Source of the DNA: Candidatus Hydrogenedentota bacterium
Lineage (GTDB): Bacteria > Hydrogenedentota > Hydrogenedentia > Hydrogenedentales > CAITNO01
Length of the DNA stretch: 64,000 bases
Assembly: GCA_903893795.1 (NCBI GenBank)
Contig: CAITNO010000032.1
Coordinates: 1-64,000 of the forward strand
Direction: 5' to 3'
Under the pieces are notes generated by a model. The model was not told the DNA's origin, did no database searches, and saw only the letters and a list, made by a program, of their open reading frames with translations. The position numbers and the translations under genes are program-made. Below, piece after piece: positions 12,001-17,254 of this stretch. The stretch's first letter is position 1. Every line of letters starts with the position of its first letter.

Positions 12001-15000
12001 TCGATGACGGTAACGTTGAGATAACGGTTGCGCTGGCTCAGGAAGCTTTCCTGTTTGCCTGCGCCGCTGCGGTAGCCTTCAAAGCCGCCGTACAGGGAGA
12101 CGCCGTCTTTCATGACGAGTGAACCGGCCACGGAGGCGGGACTGCCCCACGCTTCGGTGCGGTCTTCGCCGTACACCACCGGCGAGCCGATCGAGCCGCC
12201 AGCGACCCAAACTTCGCCGCCGCCCGCCGCTGCTGCGGCATCAACGGCCGCCTGGAGCGTGTGGAAGGCCGTGGTCCAGCTAGCACCGGTCTGCGTTCCC
12301 GTGGAAGTCGGGTCAACCAGGAAGCCGCGCACACCAACCGTGAAGGAGGTGTCGCAGGAGGCCGATTTGCCGTTGGCATCGGTGACGGTCAGCGTGACCG
12401 TGTAGGTGCCGAGGTACTTGCTGGTGCCTGCCGCCGGGGACTGGGTCACCGTGAGGGTGCCGCCGCAGTCATCGGAGGTCGTCGCTTCTGCCGTGAAATC
12501 GGGCACGAGCGCATAGCCGCTCGCATCGGAGCGGGCGCGCTTGGCCGCCGGGCAGGTGATGGTCGGGTCGGAAGCGTCTGTGACGACCACTACCAGCGTG
12601 GAGGAACCGGTCCGCGAGGAGGCGTCCGGTGCGCTCTTGTACACCACATTGTAGGTGCCGGTGGAGGGCTTCACGAGGTTCAGGCCGCCGAGGGTGTAGA
12701 CGCTGGCGGAGAGGGAGCCCGCGCAAACGTCCGACGCGGTGGCGCCGGGCAGGGAAACCGTGCCGCAGGAGAAGGTCACGGGATTGGAGCCGGAGATGGT
12801 CACGACCGGGTTGGTCGTGTCGGAAACGGTGACGACGCGCGTGACCTGCGTGGCCGCGTTGTGCCCGTCAGTCGCATTGTAGGTCAGCGTGTAGGCGCCG
12901 AGGACGGCCGTGTTGACCGAGCCGGCGATGGTAACCGAGGGGCTGCCAGCGCACGCATCGGTGGCCGTCGCGCCCGCTTCGGTGTAGGTGCCGCCGCATT
13001 CCACCGTCACGGCCGAGGAGCCCGTGAGGGTGATGACCGGCTTGACCGTGTCAGACACGGTCACCACGCGCGAAACCTCCGCCGCGCTGTGGCCGTTGCC
13101 GTCGCTGACGTTGTAGGTGACCGTGTAAACGCCGACCGCAGCCGTGTTCACCGGGTCAACGGTGGTGATGCTCGCCGTCAGGCTGCCCGCGCACGCGTCG
13201 GTGGCCGTCGCGCCCGCATCGGTGTAGCTGCCGCCGCATTCCACTGTGACCGCGGCCGAGCCGTTCCGGGTAATCACCGGGACGGTCGTGTCGGAAACAG
13301 TAACCACCCGCGTGACTTCGTCGGCATTGTTGCCGTGGCCGTCACTCACGTTGTAGGCAAGGGTATAGGTGCCGAGGACCGCCGTGTTCACCGAGCCGGT
13401 CTTTGCGATGCTGGCCGTCAGGCTGCCCGCGCACGCGTCGGTCGCCGTGGCGCCCGCGTCCGTATAGGTGCCTGCGCACTCAACCGTCACCGCTGCCGAG
13501 CCGGTAAGGGTAATCGTCGGCTTGGTCGTGTCTTCAACCGTAACAACACGCGTGACCTGGTCGGCCGCGTTGTGGCCGTCGCTCACGTTGTAGGTCAGCG
13601 TGTAGACGCCAACCGCGTTCACGTTCACCGAGCCGCCTTCCGTAACCGTCAGGCTGCCTGCGCACACGTCGCTGGCCGTCGCGCCCGCGTCGCTGTAGGT
13701 GCCGTGGCACTCGACTGTCACCGCCGACGAACCCGTAAGGGTGATGACCGGCTTGATGGTGTCGGAAACTGTGACAACACGCGAAACCTGGTCGGCCGCG
13801 TTGTGGCCATCGCTCACGTTGTAGGTGATGGTGTAAACGCCGACTGCGTTCACGTTCACCGGGTCGCTGGTGGAAATACTCGCCGTGAGGGCGCCTGCGC
13901 AGGTGTCGCTGGCCGTCGCGCCCGCATCGGTGTAGGTGCCGTGGCACTCGACCGTCACCGCCGCGTCACCGGTAAGGGTGATGACCGGCTTGACCGTGTC
14001 AGAAACTGTGACAACGCGCGTGACTTCGGCCGCATTGTGGCCGTTGCCGTCGCTCACGTTGTAGGTGACCGTGTACACGCCTACCGCGGCCGTGTTCACC
14101 GGGTCGCTGGTGGAAATACTTGCCGTGAGGCTTCCTGCGCACGCATCGGCTGCCGTCGCGCCCGCATCGGTGTAGGTGCCGGTGCACTCGACCGTCACTG
14201 CGGCCGAACCCGTCAGGGTGATGACCGGCGCGGTCGTGTCCGCAACGGTGACCACGCGCGTGACTTCATCCGCGGCGTTCGTTCCGTCGCTGACGTTGTA
14301 GGTGAGGGTGTAAACGCCGCCGAGCACGGCGGTGTCCACCGAACCGGCCTTCGTGACCGTCAGGCTGCCCGCGCATGCATCGGATGCCGTGGCGCCCGCA
14401 TCGGTGTAGGTGCCGCCGCATTCCGTCGTCACCGCGGCCGAACCCGTGAGGGTGATGACCGGCTTGGCCGTGTCGGAAACCGTGACCACGCGCGTGACTT
14501 CGTCCGCCGCATTGTGGCCGTCCGTGGCGTTGTAGGTGAGGGTGTAAACGCCGACCGCAGCCGCGTTCACCGAGCCGCCCTTCGTGACCGTCGGGCTGCC
14601 TGCGCACACATCGCTGGCCGTGGCGCCCGCATCGGTGTAGGTCGCGCCGCATTCAACCGTAAGCGCGGCCGAACCCGTAAGGGAGATAACCGGCTTCGTC
14701 GTGTCGGACACGGTGACGACGCGCGTCACCTGGTCGGCCGCGTTCGTGCCGTCGGTGGCGTCAAAGGTAAGCGTGTAGACGCCGACCGCGGCCGTGTTCA
14801 CCGAGCCGCCCGTCGATACGCTCAGGCTGCCCGCGCAGGAGTCGGCCGCCGTGGCGCCGTCGTCCGTGTAGGCGCCGCCGCATTCCACCGTCACCGCCGC
14901 CGAACCCGCCAGGGTGACGACCGGCTTGACCGTGTCGGAAACCGTGACGACGCGCGTGACCTCATTGGCCGCGTTGGTGCCGTCGGTGGCATTGTAGGTA

Positions 15001-16196
15001 AGCGTGTAGGCGCCGACTGCGGCCGTGTTCACCGAACCGCCGGAGGTAACCGTGACGCTTCCAGCGCAGGAGTCGCTGGCCGAGGCACCGCCGTCCGTAT
15101 AGGTTCCGTTGCACTCCACTGTCACGGCCGCCGAACCCGTAAGGGTGATGACCGGCTTGGTCGTGTCGGAAACGGTCACCACGCGCGTGACTTCCGCCGC
15201 GGCATGTGTGCCGTCGCTAACATTGTAGGTAAGCGTGTAGGTGCCGAGCGCGGCCGTGTTGACCGAACCGCCCGTGGTGATGCTGGCGGTGAGTGAGCCC
15301 GCGCAGGCGTCGCTGGCCGTCGCACCCGCATCCGTATAAGTGCCGTTGCATTCCGTCGTCACTGCGGCCGAGCCGACCAGTGTGATGACCGGGGCCGCTG
15401 TGTCGGAAACGGTCACCACGCGCGTGACTTCCGCCGCGGCGTTGGTGCCGTTGGTCGCGTTGTAGGTGAGCGTGTACACGCCGGTGGAGGCCGTGTTCAC
15501 CGAGCCGCCGGTCGTCACGGTGATACTGCCCACGCAGGAGTCACTGGCAGTCGCGCCCGCATCGGAGTAGGTCGCGCCGCATTCAACCGTCAGCGCGGCC
15601 GAACCGGTCAGCGAAATCACCGGGGTGGCGTTGTTGGTCACCGTCACAAGGAGGCTGACGTTGCTGCAGTTGCTGAGCGAGTCGCAGGAGGTATAGACGA
15701 TCGTGTACACCCCGGGGACGGCCGTGTTGACCGTACCGGAGGCGTCCACACCCGCATCACCCTCGCAGGCGTCCGTGGCCCACGCGCCCTGGTCTGTCCA
15801 GGTGCCGCCGCATTCCACCGAATCCGGATTCGGACCGTTGAGGAAAATCTCCGGTCCGAGCACGTCGGCAACCGTCACATCGGCGGTTCCATCGACGGTG
15901 GTGTAGTTCACCAGGTCATCCGGCGTAAACGTCACCGACTGCGATGACGTGCCGAAGTCCGGATAAATGGTGTTATCCGTCCAGGTGAAGGTTCCGGCAA
16001 CAGCCACGCTGTCCACCTCGGCCACGCCGCCGCTCAAGACTGAGTCGGCCAGCGTTTGCCCGCACCCAATGTTTGAGGCTGATGGCGCTGTTGTGATTGT
16101 TGGCACCGCTGGCTGGGCCAGCGCGGGAATCGCCCACGCCAAGGCCGTGACCAGCGTCACCAGCAGCATCGTCCGGAACGTTTTCGTCGATTTCAT
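1..16196 (-). CDS. Giant secreted Ig-repeat surface protein, partial (C-terminus beyond window)
   Basis: This is a single open frame of at least 5,398 codons. It starts at ATG 16196, has an AGGAGA ribosome site seven bases upstream, and has no stop before the left edge; I checked the frame at several points. Residues 1-28 are a Sec signal ending AIPALAQ. The order after that is: an MBG/YDG-like segment (about 30-110); 14 Ig-like units (about 110-1200); an HYR-like unit; a right-handed beta-helix (about 1290-1700) closing with SDMGALERS; two HYR-like units; 32 Ig-like units (about 1860-4350); an Ig-like plus a KNH-like segment; 4 more Ig-like units; an HYR unit; a propeller-like segment; then another Ig-like and KNH-like pair running off the edge. 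The units resemble the DUF5011/Cry22-type Ig family, with the signature VTVECG...DACAG and VTRVVTVSDT. The likely role is an extracellular adhesin or surface-layer stalk; this is inferred. A C-terminal sorting or secretion domain, if present, lies outside the window. Confidence 0.9.
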   Translation of the reverse strand, partial: MKSTKTFRTMLLVTLVTALAWAIPALAQPAVPTITTAPSASNIGCGQTLADSVLSGGVAEVDSVAVAGTFTWTDNTIYPDFGTSSQSVTFTPDDLVNYTTVDGTADVTVADVLGPEIFLNGPNPDSVECGGTWTDQGAWATDACEGDAGVDASGTVNTAVPGVYTIVYTSCDSLSNCSNVSLLVTVTNNATPVISLTGSAALTVECGATYSDAGATASDSCVGSITVTTGGSVNTASTGVYTLTYNATNGTNAAAEVTRVVTVSDTAAPVITLVGSAAVTTECNGTYTDAGATASDACAGSLTASITTGGSVNTAALGTYTLTYNVSDGTHAAAEVTRVVTVSDTTKPVITLTGSAAVTVECNGTYTDGGASASDSCAGSVTVTSGGSVNTAAVGAYTLTYNATDGTNAANEVTRVVTVSDTVKPVVTLAGSAAVTVECGGAYTDDGATAADSCAGSLSVSTGGSVNTAAVGVYTLTFDATDGTNAADQVTRVVTVSDTTKPVISLTGSAALTVECGATYTDAGATASDVCAGSPTVTKGGSVNAAAVGVYTLTYNATDGHNAADEVTRVVTVSDTAKPVITLTGSAAVTTECGGTYTDAGATASDACAGSLTVTKAGSVDTAVLGGVYTLTYNVSDGTNAADEVTRVVTVADTTAPVITLTGSAAVTVECTGTYTDAGATAADACAGSLTASISTSDPVNTAAVGVYTVTYNVSDGNGHNAAEVTRVVTVSDTVKPVITLTGDAAVTVECHGTYTDAGATASDTCAGALTASISTSDPVNVNAVGVYTITYNVSDGHNAADQVSRVVTVSDTIKPVITLTGSSAVTVECHGTYSDAGATASDVCAGSLTVTEGGSVNVNAVGVYTLTYNVSDGHNAADQVTRVVTVEDTTKPTITLTGSAAVTVECAGTYTDAGATATDACAGSLTASIAKTGSVNTAVLGTYTLAYNVSDGHGNNADEVTRVVTVSDTTVPVITRNGSAAVTVECGGSYTDAGATATDACAGSLTASITTVDPVNTAAVGVYTVTYNVSDGNGHSAAEVSRVVTVSDTVKPVITLTGSSAVTVECGGTYTEAGATATDACAGSPSVTIAGSVNTAVLGAYTLTYNATDGHNAATQVTRVVTVSDTTNPVVTISGSNPVTFSCGTVSLPGATASDVCAGSLSASVYTLGGLNLVKPSTGTYNVVYKSAPDASSRTGSSTLVVVVTDASDPTITCPAAKRARSDASGYALVPDFTAEATTSDDCGGTLTVTQSPAAGTSKYLGTYTVTLTVTDANGKSASCDTSFTVGVRGFLVDPTSTGTQTGASWTTAFHTLQAAVDAAAAAGGGEVWVAGGSIGSPVVYGEDRTEAWGSPASVAGSLVMKDGVSLYGGFEGYRSGAGKQESFLSQRNRYLNVTVIDGTTARGGNKAYHVIVFGKASGATSSAVVDGFDITGGNASGVTDDYHTFRGGAIYNWRSAPTISNCRFYNNTAKVSGGAVANESLASIPAGPNPAVPTVTGNASATYLNCLFYKNTATRDVDTAVRAVRGGGAVFNDMATATFTGCTFANNSLGTPAYTTFGQNSAGMLNWHASPVIKSSIIKLNNTGDLQDNRLAASTTASVITYTDAAYTYQGAPAATGGWTNTNNATPSGTGDINSDPLFTSLATDDYSLTATSPAKDTADPTFSGTDLDGVPRPTNGGTALRSDMGALERSNAPSVSCLTPTVDLGVATTITDPALVYDPALSVVQAGIKSMSLSANSFSCSDIPVKTGAVTLTVTDILGRTGTCLATVNVTEHTNPTAVANPITVHLNSSGGYVLTLADIEAIGAGSTDNCSVSWGTSAVEPHVFDCSQVGSAVNVTLTVKDTAGNSATANTTVTVADSIAPVIHLTGSAAVTVECGASYSDAGATATDNCASSFTITTVNPVNTAAVGVYTVTYDTTDGHGNSAAEVTRVVTVSDTTKPVITLTGSAALSVECASTYVDAGATASDVCAGNLTASISVSDPVNTAALGVYTVTYNVVDGHGNTANTVSRVVTVHDTTKPVITLTGSAAVTVECHSTYTDDGATASDACAGSLTASITKVNPVNANTVGVYTVTYNVSDGHNAADQVTRVVTVSDTTKPVITLTGSAAVNAECGGTYTDAGATASDTCGGSLTASITTSNAVSTAVLGSVYTITYNVTDAHSNVADEVTRVVTVTDTEKPVITLSGSAAVTVECGGTYTDGGSTASDQCAGGLTDSIVTYDPVDAAITGVYTVTYDVNDGNGHDADQVTRVVTVSDTTAPVISLVGSAAVTVECGGTYTELEATAYDACEGDIGVDVNNSAVNTAAVGVYTVVYTSVDSVSNSSQATRLVTVSDTTKPVISLTGSAAVTLECGGTYSDAGATASDVCAGSLTASIVTVDPVNTAADGVYTITYNVSDGYNAADQVTRVVTVEDTTKPVISLVGSAAVNTECGGTYVDAGATASDICAGNLTASIVKTGSVNTSVLGGVYTIAYNVSDGTNAADEVTRVVTVVDTEKPVISLSGSAAVTVECGATYTDGGATATDQCAGSLTASIVTVDPVTPAAVGVYTVTYNVSDGNGHDADQVTRIVTVSDTTAPVISLTGSAEVTVECSGTYTEAGATATDACAGTPTVTIGGSVDTAVKGSYTLTYNATDGVNAAAEVTRVVTVSDTIAPVISLNGSAAVTVECSGTFTDDGASATDACAGTPTVTVAGSVNAAAVGVYTLTYNATDGVNAAAEVTRVVTVSDTIAPVISLNGSAAVAVECGSTYTDGGATASDACAGSPTVTVGGSVNTATPGVYTLTYNATDGHNAAAEVTRVVTVSDTEAPIITLTGSAAVTVECGSTYTDGGATASDACTGSVEVTTGGSVNTAVSGVYTLTYNATNGVHAAAEVTRVVTVSDTTAPVISLVGSAAVTVECSGTYTDGGATASDACAGSPTVTTGGSVNTALVGVYTLTYNATDGVNAAAEATRVVTVSDTTAPVISLNGSAAVTVECTGTYTDGGASASDSCVGSVEVTTGGSVNTAVTGAYTLTYNATDGANAAVEVTRVVTVSDTIAPVISLNGSAALTVECGSTYSDGGASATDACAGSVEVTTGGSVNTATPGVYTLTYNATDGVNAAAEVTRVVTVGDTVAPIISLNGSAAVTAECGSTYTDDGATASDACTGSVEVTTTGSVNTAVAGAYTLAYNATNGVHPAIEVTRVVTVSDTIAPVISLVGSAAVTVECSGTYTDGGATASDACAGSPTVTTGGSVNTALVGVYTLTYNATDGVNAAAEVTRVVTVSDTTAPVISLVGSAAVTVECGGTYSDGGATASDSCLGSVEVTAGGSVNAAATGSYTLTYNATDGVNAAAEVTRVVTVSDTTAPVISLVGSAAVTVECSGTYTDGGATASDACAGSPTVTTGGSVNTATPGAYTLTYNATDGVNAAAEVTRVVTVSDTVAPVISLVGSAAVTAECGSTYTDGGATATDACAGSPTVTTGGSVNTAVAGAYTLTYNATDGVNAAAEVTRVVTVSDTIAPVISLVGSAALTVECGATYTDGGATASDACAGSPTVTTGGSVDTALTGVYTLTYNATDGVNAAAEVTRVVTVSDTTAPVISLNGSAAVAVECGATYTDGGATATDVCAGSVTVTTGGSVNAAAPGAYTLTYNATDGVNAALEVTRVVTVSDTFAPEISLNGSAAVTVECGASYSDGGATAIDACAGGVEVTTGGSVNTAVAGAYTLTYNATDGTNASAEVTRVVTVSDTIAPVISLVGSAALTVECGGTYADGGATAADACAGSPTVTTGGSVDTAITGVYTLTYNATDGVNAAAEVTRVVTVSDTTAPVISLNGSAAVAVECGATYSDGGATATDACAGSPTVTTGGSVNAAEVGVYTLTYNATDGVNAAAEVTRVVTVSDTTAPVISLNGSAAVTVECGATYSDGGATATDACSGGVGVTVGGSVNTAVTGAYTLTYNATDGVNAAAEVTRVVTVSDTTAPVISLTGSAAVTVECSGTYTDDGATASDVCVGSVSVTTGGSVNTAVVGVYTLTYNASDGLNAAAEVTRVVTVSDTVKPVITLTGSAALTVECGATYSDAGATAADNCAGSVSVTTGGSVNTAAVGAYTLTYDATDGHNAADQVTRVVTVSDTVKPVISLTGSAAVTVACAGTYSDAGATASDTCAGSVSVTKTGTVNTAAVGVYTLAYNATDGHNAADEVTRVVTVSDTVKPVITLTGSAALTVECAGTYTDAGATASDACAGSLTVTTGGSVNTAAVGAYTLTYNVSDGHNAADEVTRVVTVSDTVKPVITLLGSTPVSVLYGATYTDAGATATDACAGALTVTTGGSVNTSAVGAYTLTYNVSDGHGNSANQVTRVVNVAGQPPAVTVNQAVSQIDPTLAPSVTYPMQFTVVFSEAVSGFAVGDVTWSGGTITPTTYTITGSGASYSINVTALSGTGTVKPTLAANVATSVATGVGNAASTSTDNTVTVTTGAASLTVSAPATNNFWANGSTHTISWTSSLVPGTTDVAFWLYTYPAGTYVVLPISGVKAYQGSTTWTVPNAQAAGNYRIRVVANTTSNFGPVSPNYFQIGAPKLTLNGSTPVTVACGTSYTDAGATASDGYTPALTVTTGGTVNTAAVGTYTLTYDTNDGHGNSAAQITRVVNVTDTTAPVITLAGSAAVTIECGSTYTDGGATASDACAGSPTVTTGGSVNAAAVGVYTLTYNATDGHNAAAQVTRVVTVSDTTKPVLSLNGSAALTVECGSTYTDGGATASDACAGSLTVTTGGSVNPAAVGVYTLTYNVSDGHNAADQITRVVTVSDTIKPVITLLGSASVDVERNTSYTDAGATASDACAGDLTASIAVTNPVNIAATGTYTVRYNVGDGHNAANEVTRIVNVFFIDHAPVITHCPSARSLQTDAICEATVPNLVSEVTATDDVTAAGSLVITQSPAAGTVISGAGVHMVTISVKDEVLNETTCSVALTLAAFDYAHSVETVVPWAVNNGGGGAIYAVASTATTLFVGGNFTGAGPAASVPSSGWKNLAKIDIATGTVDATWQPVVESGTYPVRALALSADGSILYVANGGMVDAVNVATKAVTRLTSQSQYVYALAVSQGYLYFGGANMGSSHYMGVITLSSGAFYGWMTNVTSTVTAAAVAGDSLYVGLPTSIGTLSLTTGALTTFSATNGAVKGLAASCGAVYAAGAFTTLGGLSRSGLGVLDAAATVQTSWVPVLASAGTGYALCVTDTALYGTGSFTTIDGYAFPGTVRFANTSAPTVTVEQASGQIDPAPAPTVGVPIQFTVTFSEAVTGFAGTTNKLTWGGTATGVTYSITGTGTTYTVNVTASTAGTLIPSLGAGKVYGAGGNYNAASTSTDNSVTVSAGTGTLTVTAPTAGTYWGAGTTKAITWTAPLVTGNVTISLYDYTPAPGDA
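520..1320 (-). other. Beta-propeller-like region of the giant protein
   Basis: The translation here has repeated blade-like strings such as IYAVASTATTLFVGGNFTG, VRALALSADGSILYVANGG, VYALAVSQGYLYFGGANMG and LAASCGAVYAAGAFTTLGG. This matches delta-60 or PQQ-like propeller repeats. It sits near the visible C-terminal end and may be a ligand-binding head. The family assignment is by eye. Confidence 0.6.
1603..2520 (-). repeat. Ig-like repeat block 3 of the giant protein (4 units)
   Basis: Four further units of the same family have linkers near 2296, 2065 and 1831. They follow an Ig-like plus KNH-like segment (about 3170-2530) and precede an HYR-like unit (about 1600-1330). Confidence 0.8.
3150..10617 (-). 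repeat. Ig-like repeat block 2 of the giant protein (32 units)
   Basis: Thirty-two tandem units lie in this block. The linker marker gtgtcgg recurs from 8467 down to 3385 on a 231-bp (77-codon) ladder of 22 intervals; I checked the spacing directly at 8467, 6157, 4540, 4309, 4078, 3847, 3616 and 3385. Units above 8467 vary between 231 and about 240 bp. Neighbouring units are nearly identical in DNA, with most changes at wobble positions and in the short variable segment between ATATDACAG and VNTAVVGVYTLTYNATDG. This suggests expansion by unequal recombination. Confidence 0.9.
11100..12340 (-). other. Right-handed beta-helix region inside the giant protein
   Basis: Between Ig blocks 1 and 2 the translation changes to a pectate-lyase-like or polymorphic-outer-membrane-like pattern. 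It starts with TAFHTLQAAVDAAAAAGG and then has recurring rungs such as GGAIYNWRSAPTISNCRFYN and GGGAVFNDMATATFTGCTF. It ends in SDMGALERS, the usual end of such helices (choice-of-anchor Q type proteins). Carbohydrate binding or cleavage is possible, but I see no catalytic residues that I can assign. Confidence 0.75.
12590..15865 (-). repeat. Ig-like repeat block 1 of the giant protein (14 units)
   Basis: Fourteen successive DUF5011-like units of 231-240 bp lie within the giant gene. They are marked by recurring VTVSDT-type linkers (DNA marker gtgtcggaaacggtcac) at about 15401, 15170, 14936, 14705, 14474, 14237, 13998, 13760, 13530, 13290, 13050 and 12815. Most units carry two cysteines, in VECG and in DACAG, about 15 residues apart. 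Confidence 0.85.
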
Positions 16197-17254
16197 GGTT
16201 TGTCTCCTGCGTTGTCGCCTGTGAAACTACATCCGCGCACAGTTTTCAAAAAATGGGAAAGAACGGCTGCACCGTTATTATTGAAATGAATCCGCACTCT
16301 TTTCGAACTCACATCACCCATCGTATAACCACAACCTTGCCAAGCTAGACGGCCTGCCGGGATTTCTCCAGCAAAACCGCGTAAATACGTGAAAAAAGGG
16401 CAGACAACCAGTGTTCTGCCTCTTCGCAACTACTTAAAATGTAATACGGCAGAGCCACCCCATGACCAAATGGGAATGAATCTCAATGAATCTTATAGTT
16501 CATTTTGCTTTTTTTGTCAAGAAGAATATTTCTGCACATCTGCCCTGCCTGAGAAAAAACGAATCTAACTGATATTATCACCAAAACGCTGAAATGTACA
16601 ATCGGTTCTACCGATTTCTTGTGGCTATTCTGGACCTCGCGTGGTGCATCTCGGCTTGTGAATTACGGAAACTATTGTCAGCATTGAGTTTGTGCGATAT
16701 GCACAGGATTGGAAATCAGGAAATGTTTTAGGGTCCTTCAGCGTTTATTTAGGGTCCTTCAGCGTTTATTTAGGTTGGCCGACACGGAAAACAAGTCATC
16801 AGGGTGACGAAATCGATTACCTGAGTGATGGAGTCTAAACTTCCCATGAAAGATTGCCGAAACGGGCACTCTTTCCGCTATACCTGCTGTGTTGGGCAAG
16901 TTGCCGACTTTGTTTTTATATGCCACGTTCGGGGGGCTGACTTTTGCCCGCCAGGACAGCCCATTTGTCCCCATAATCTCAGTCTATGGAATTGTAAGCT
17001 GAAATACATTCCGGGTAATCTCCCTATCGAGGAGCCTCCGGAAAAAGGTTGCCGCCATGATTTATGGGGAACGCCCTGTGTCAAGGCTGGGTAACCGGTT
17101 TCGCGGCCACAGGGCAAGACAACGGCATCGATGCGCCTGATTGCCTTGGCGGTCTGGGACGGGAAGGGATGAAGTTTCGTTTTCTCCGGAAGCTGCGGCA
17201 TCAAAGGATCTGGTTAACCGTGAAAAATGGGCCCGCCCCATTGCCCGCCGCAGG
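16197..17254. other. Intergenic region upstream of the giant gene
   Basis: About 1.06 kb lies between the giant gene's start and the end of the sigma-54 regulator. I find no convincing gene: the short frames here (for example 16825-17094 plus and 16759-16974 minus) have no recognisable motif or ribosome site. The part from about 16440 to 16770 is clearly more AT-rich than its surroundings and probably holds the promoter of the giant gene. It also contains a tandem duplication (16730-16771). The 240-base leader just upstream of the start could fold, but I cannot assign it to a riboswitch class. Confidence 0.5.
16730..16771. repeat. Perfect 21-bp tandem duplication
   Basis: The 21-mer agggtccttcagcgttt(attt) occurs twice back to back, at 16730-16750 and 16751-16771, followed by a third partial start (agg). 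It lies in the AT-rich intergenic region about 540 bases upstream of the giant gene. It could be a regulator site or a simple duplication. Confidence 0.9.

Noticed and set aside
16197-16440. Possible cyclic-di-GMP riboswitch in the leader of the giant gene
   Set aside because: Some GC-rich pairing is visible, but the conserved core of known classes could not be matched, so no call was made.
16759-17204. Small frames in the 16.2-17.25 kb gap on both strands (16759-16974 minus, 16825-17094 plus, 16878-17204 minus)
   Set aside because: No ribosome site, no known motif, overlapping each other on opposite strands and partly in the AT-rich duplicated segment; most likely chance frames.
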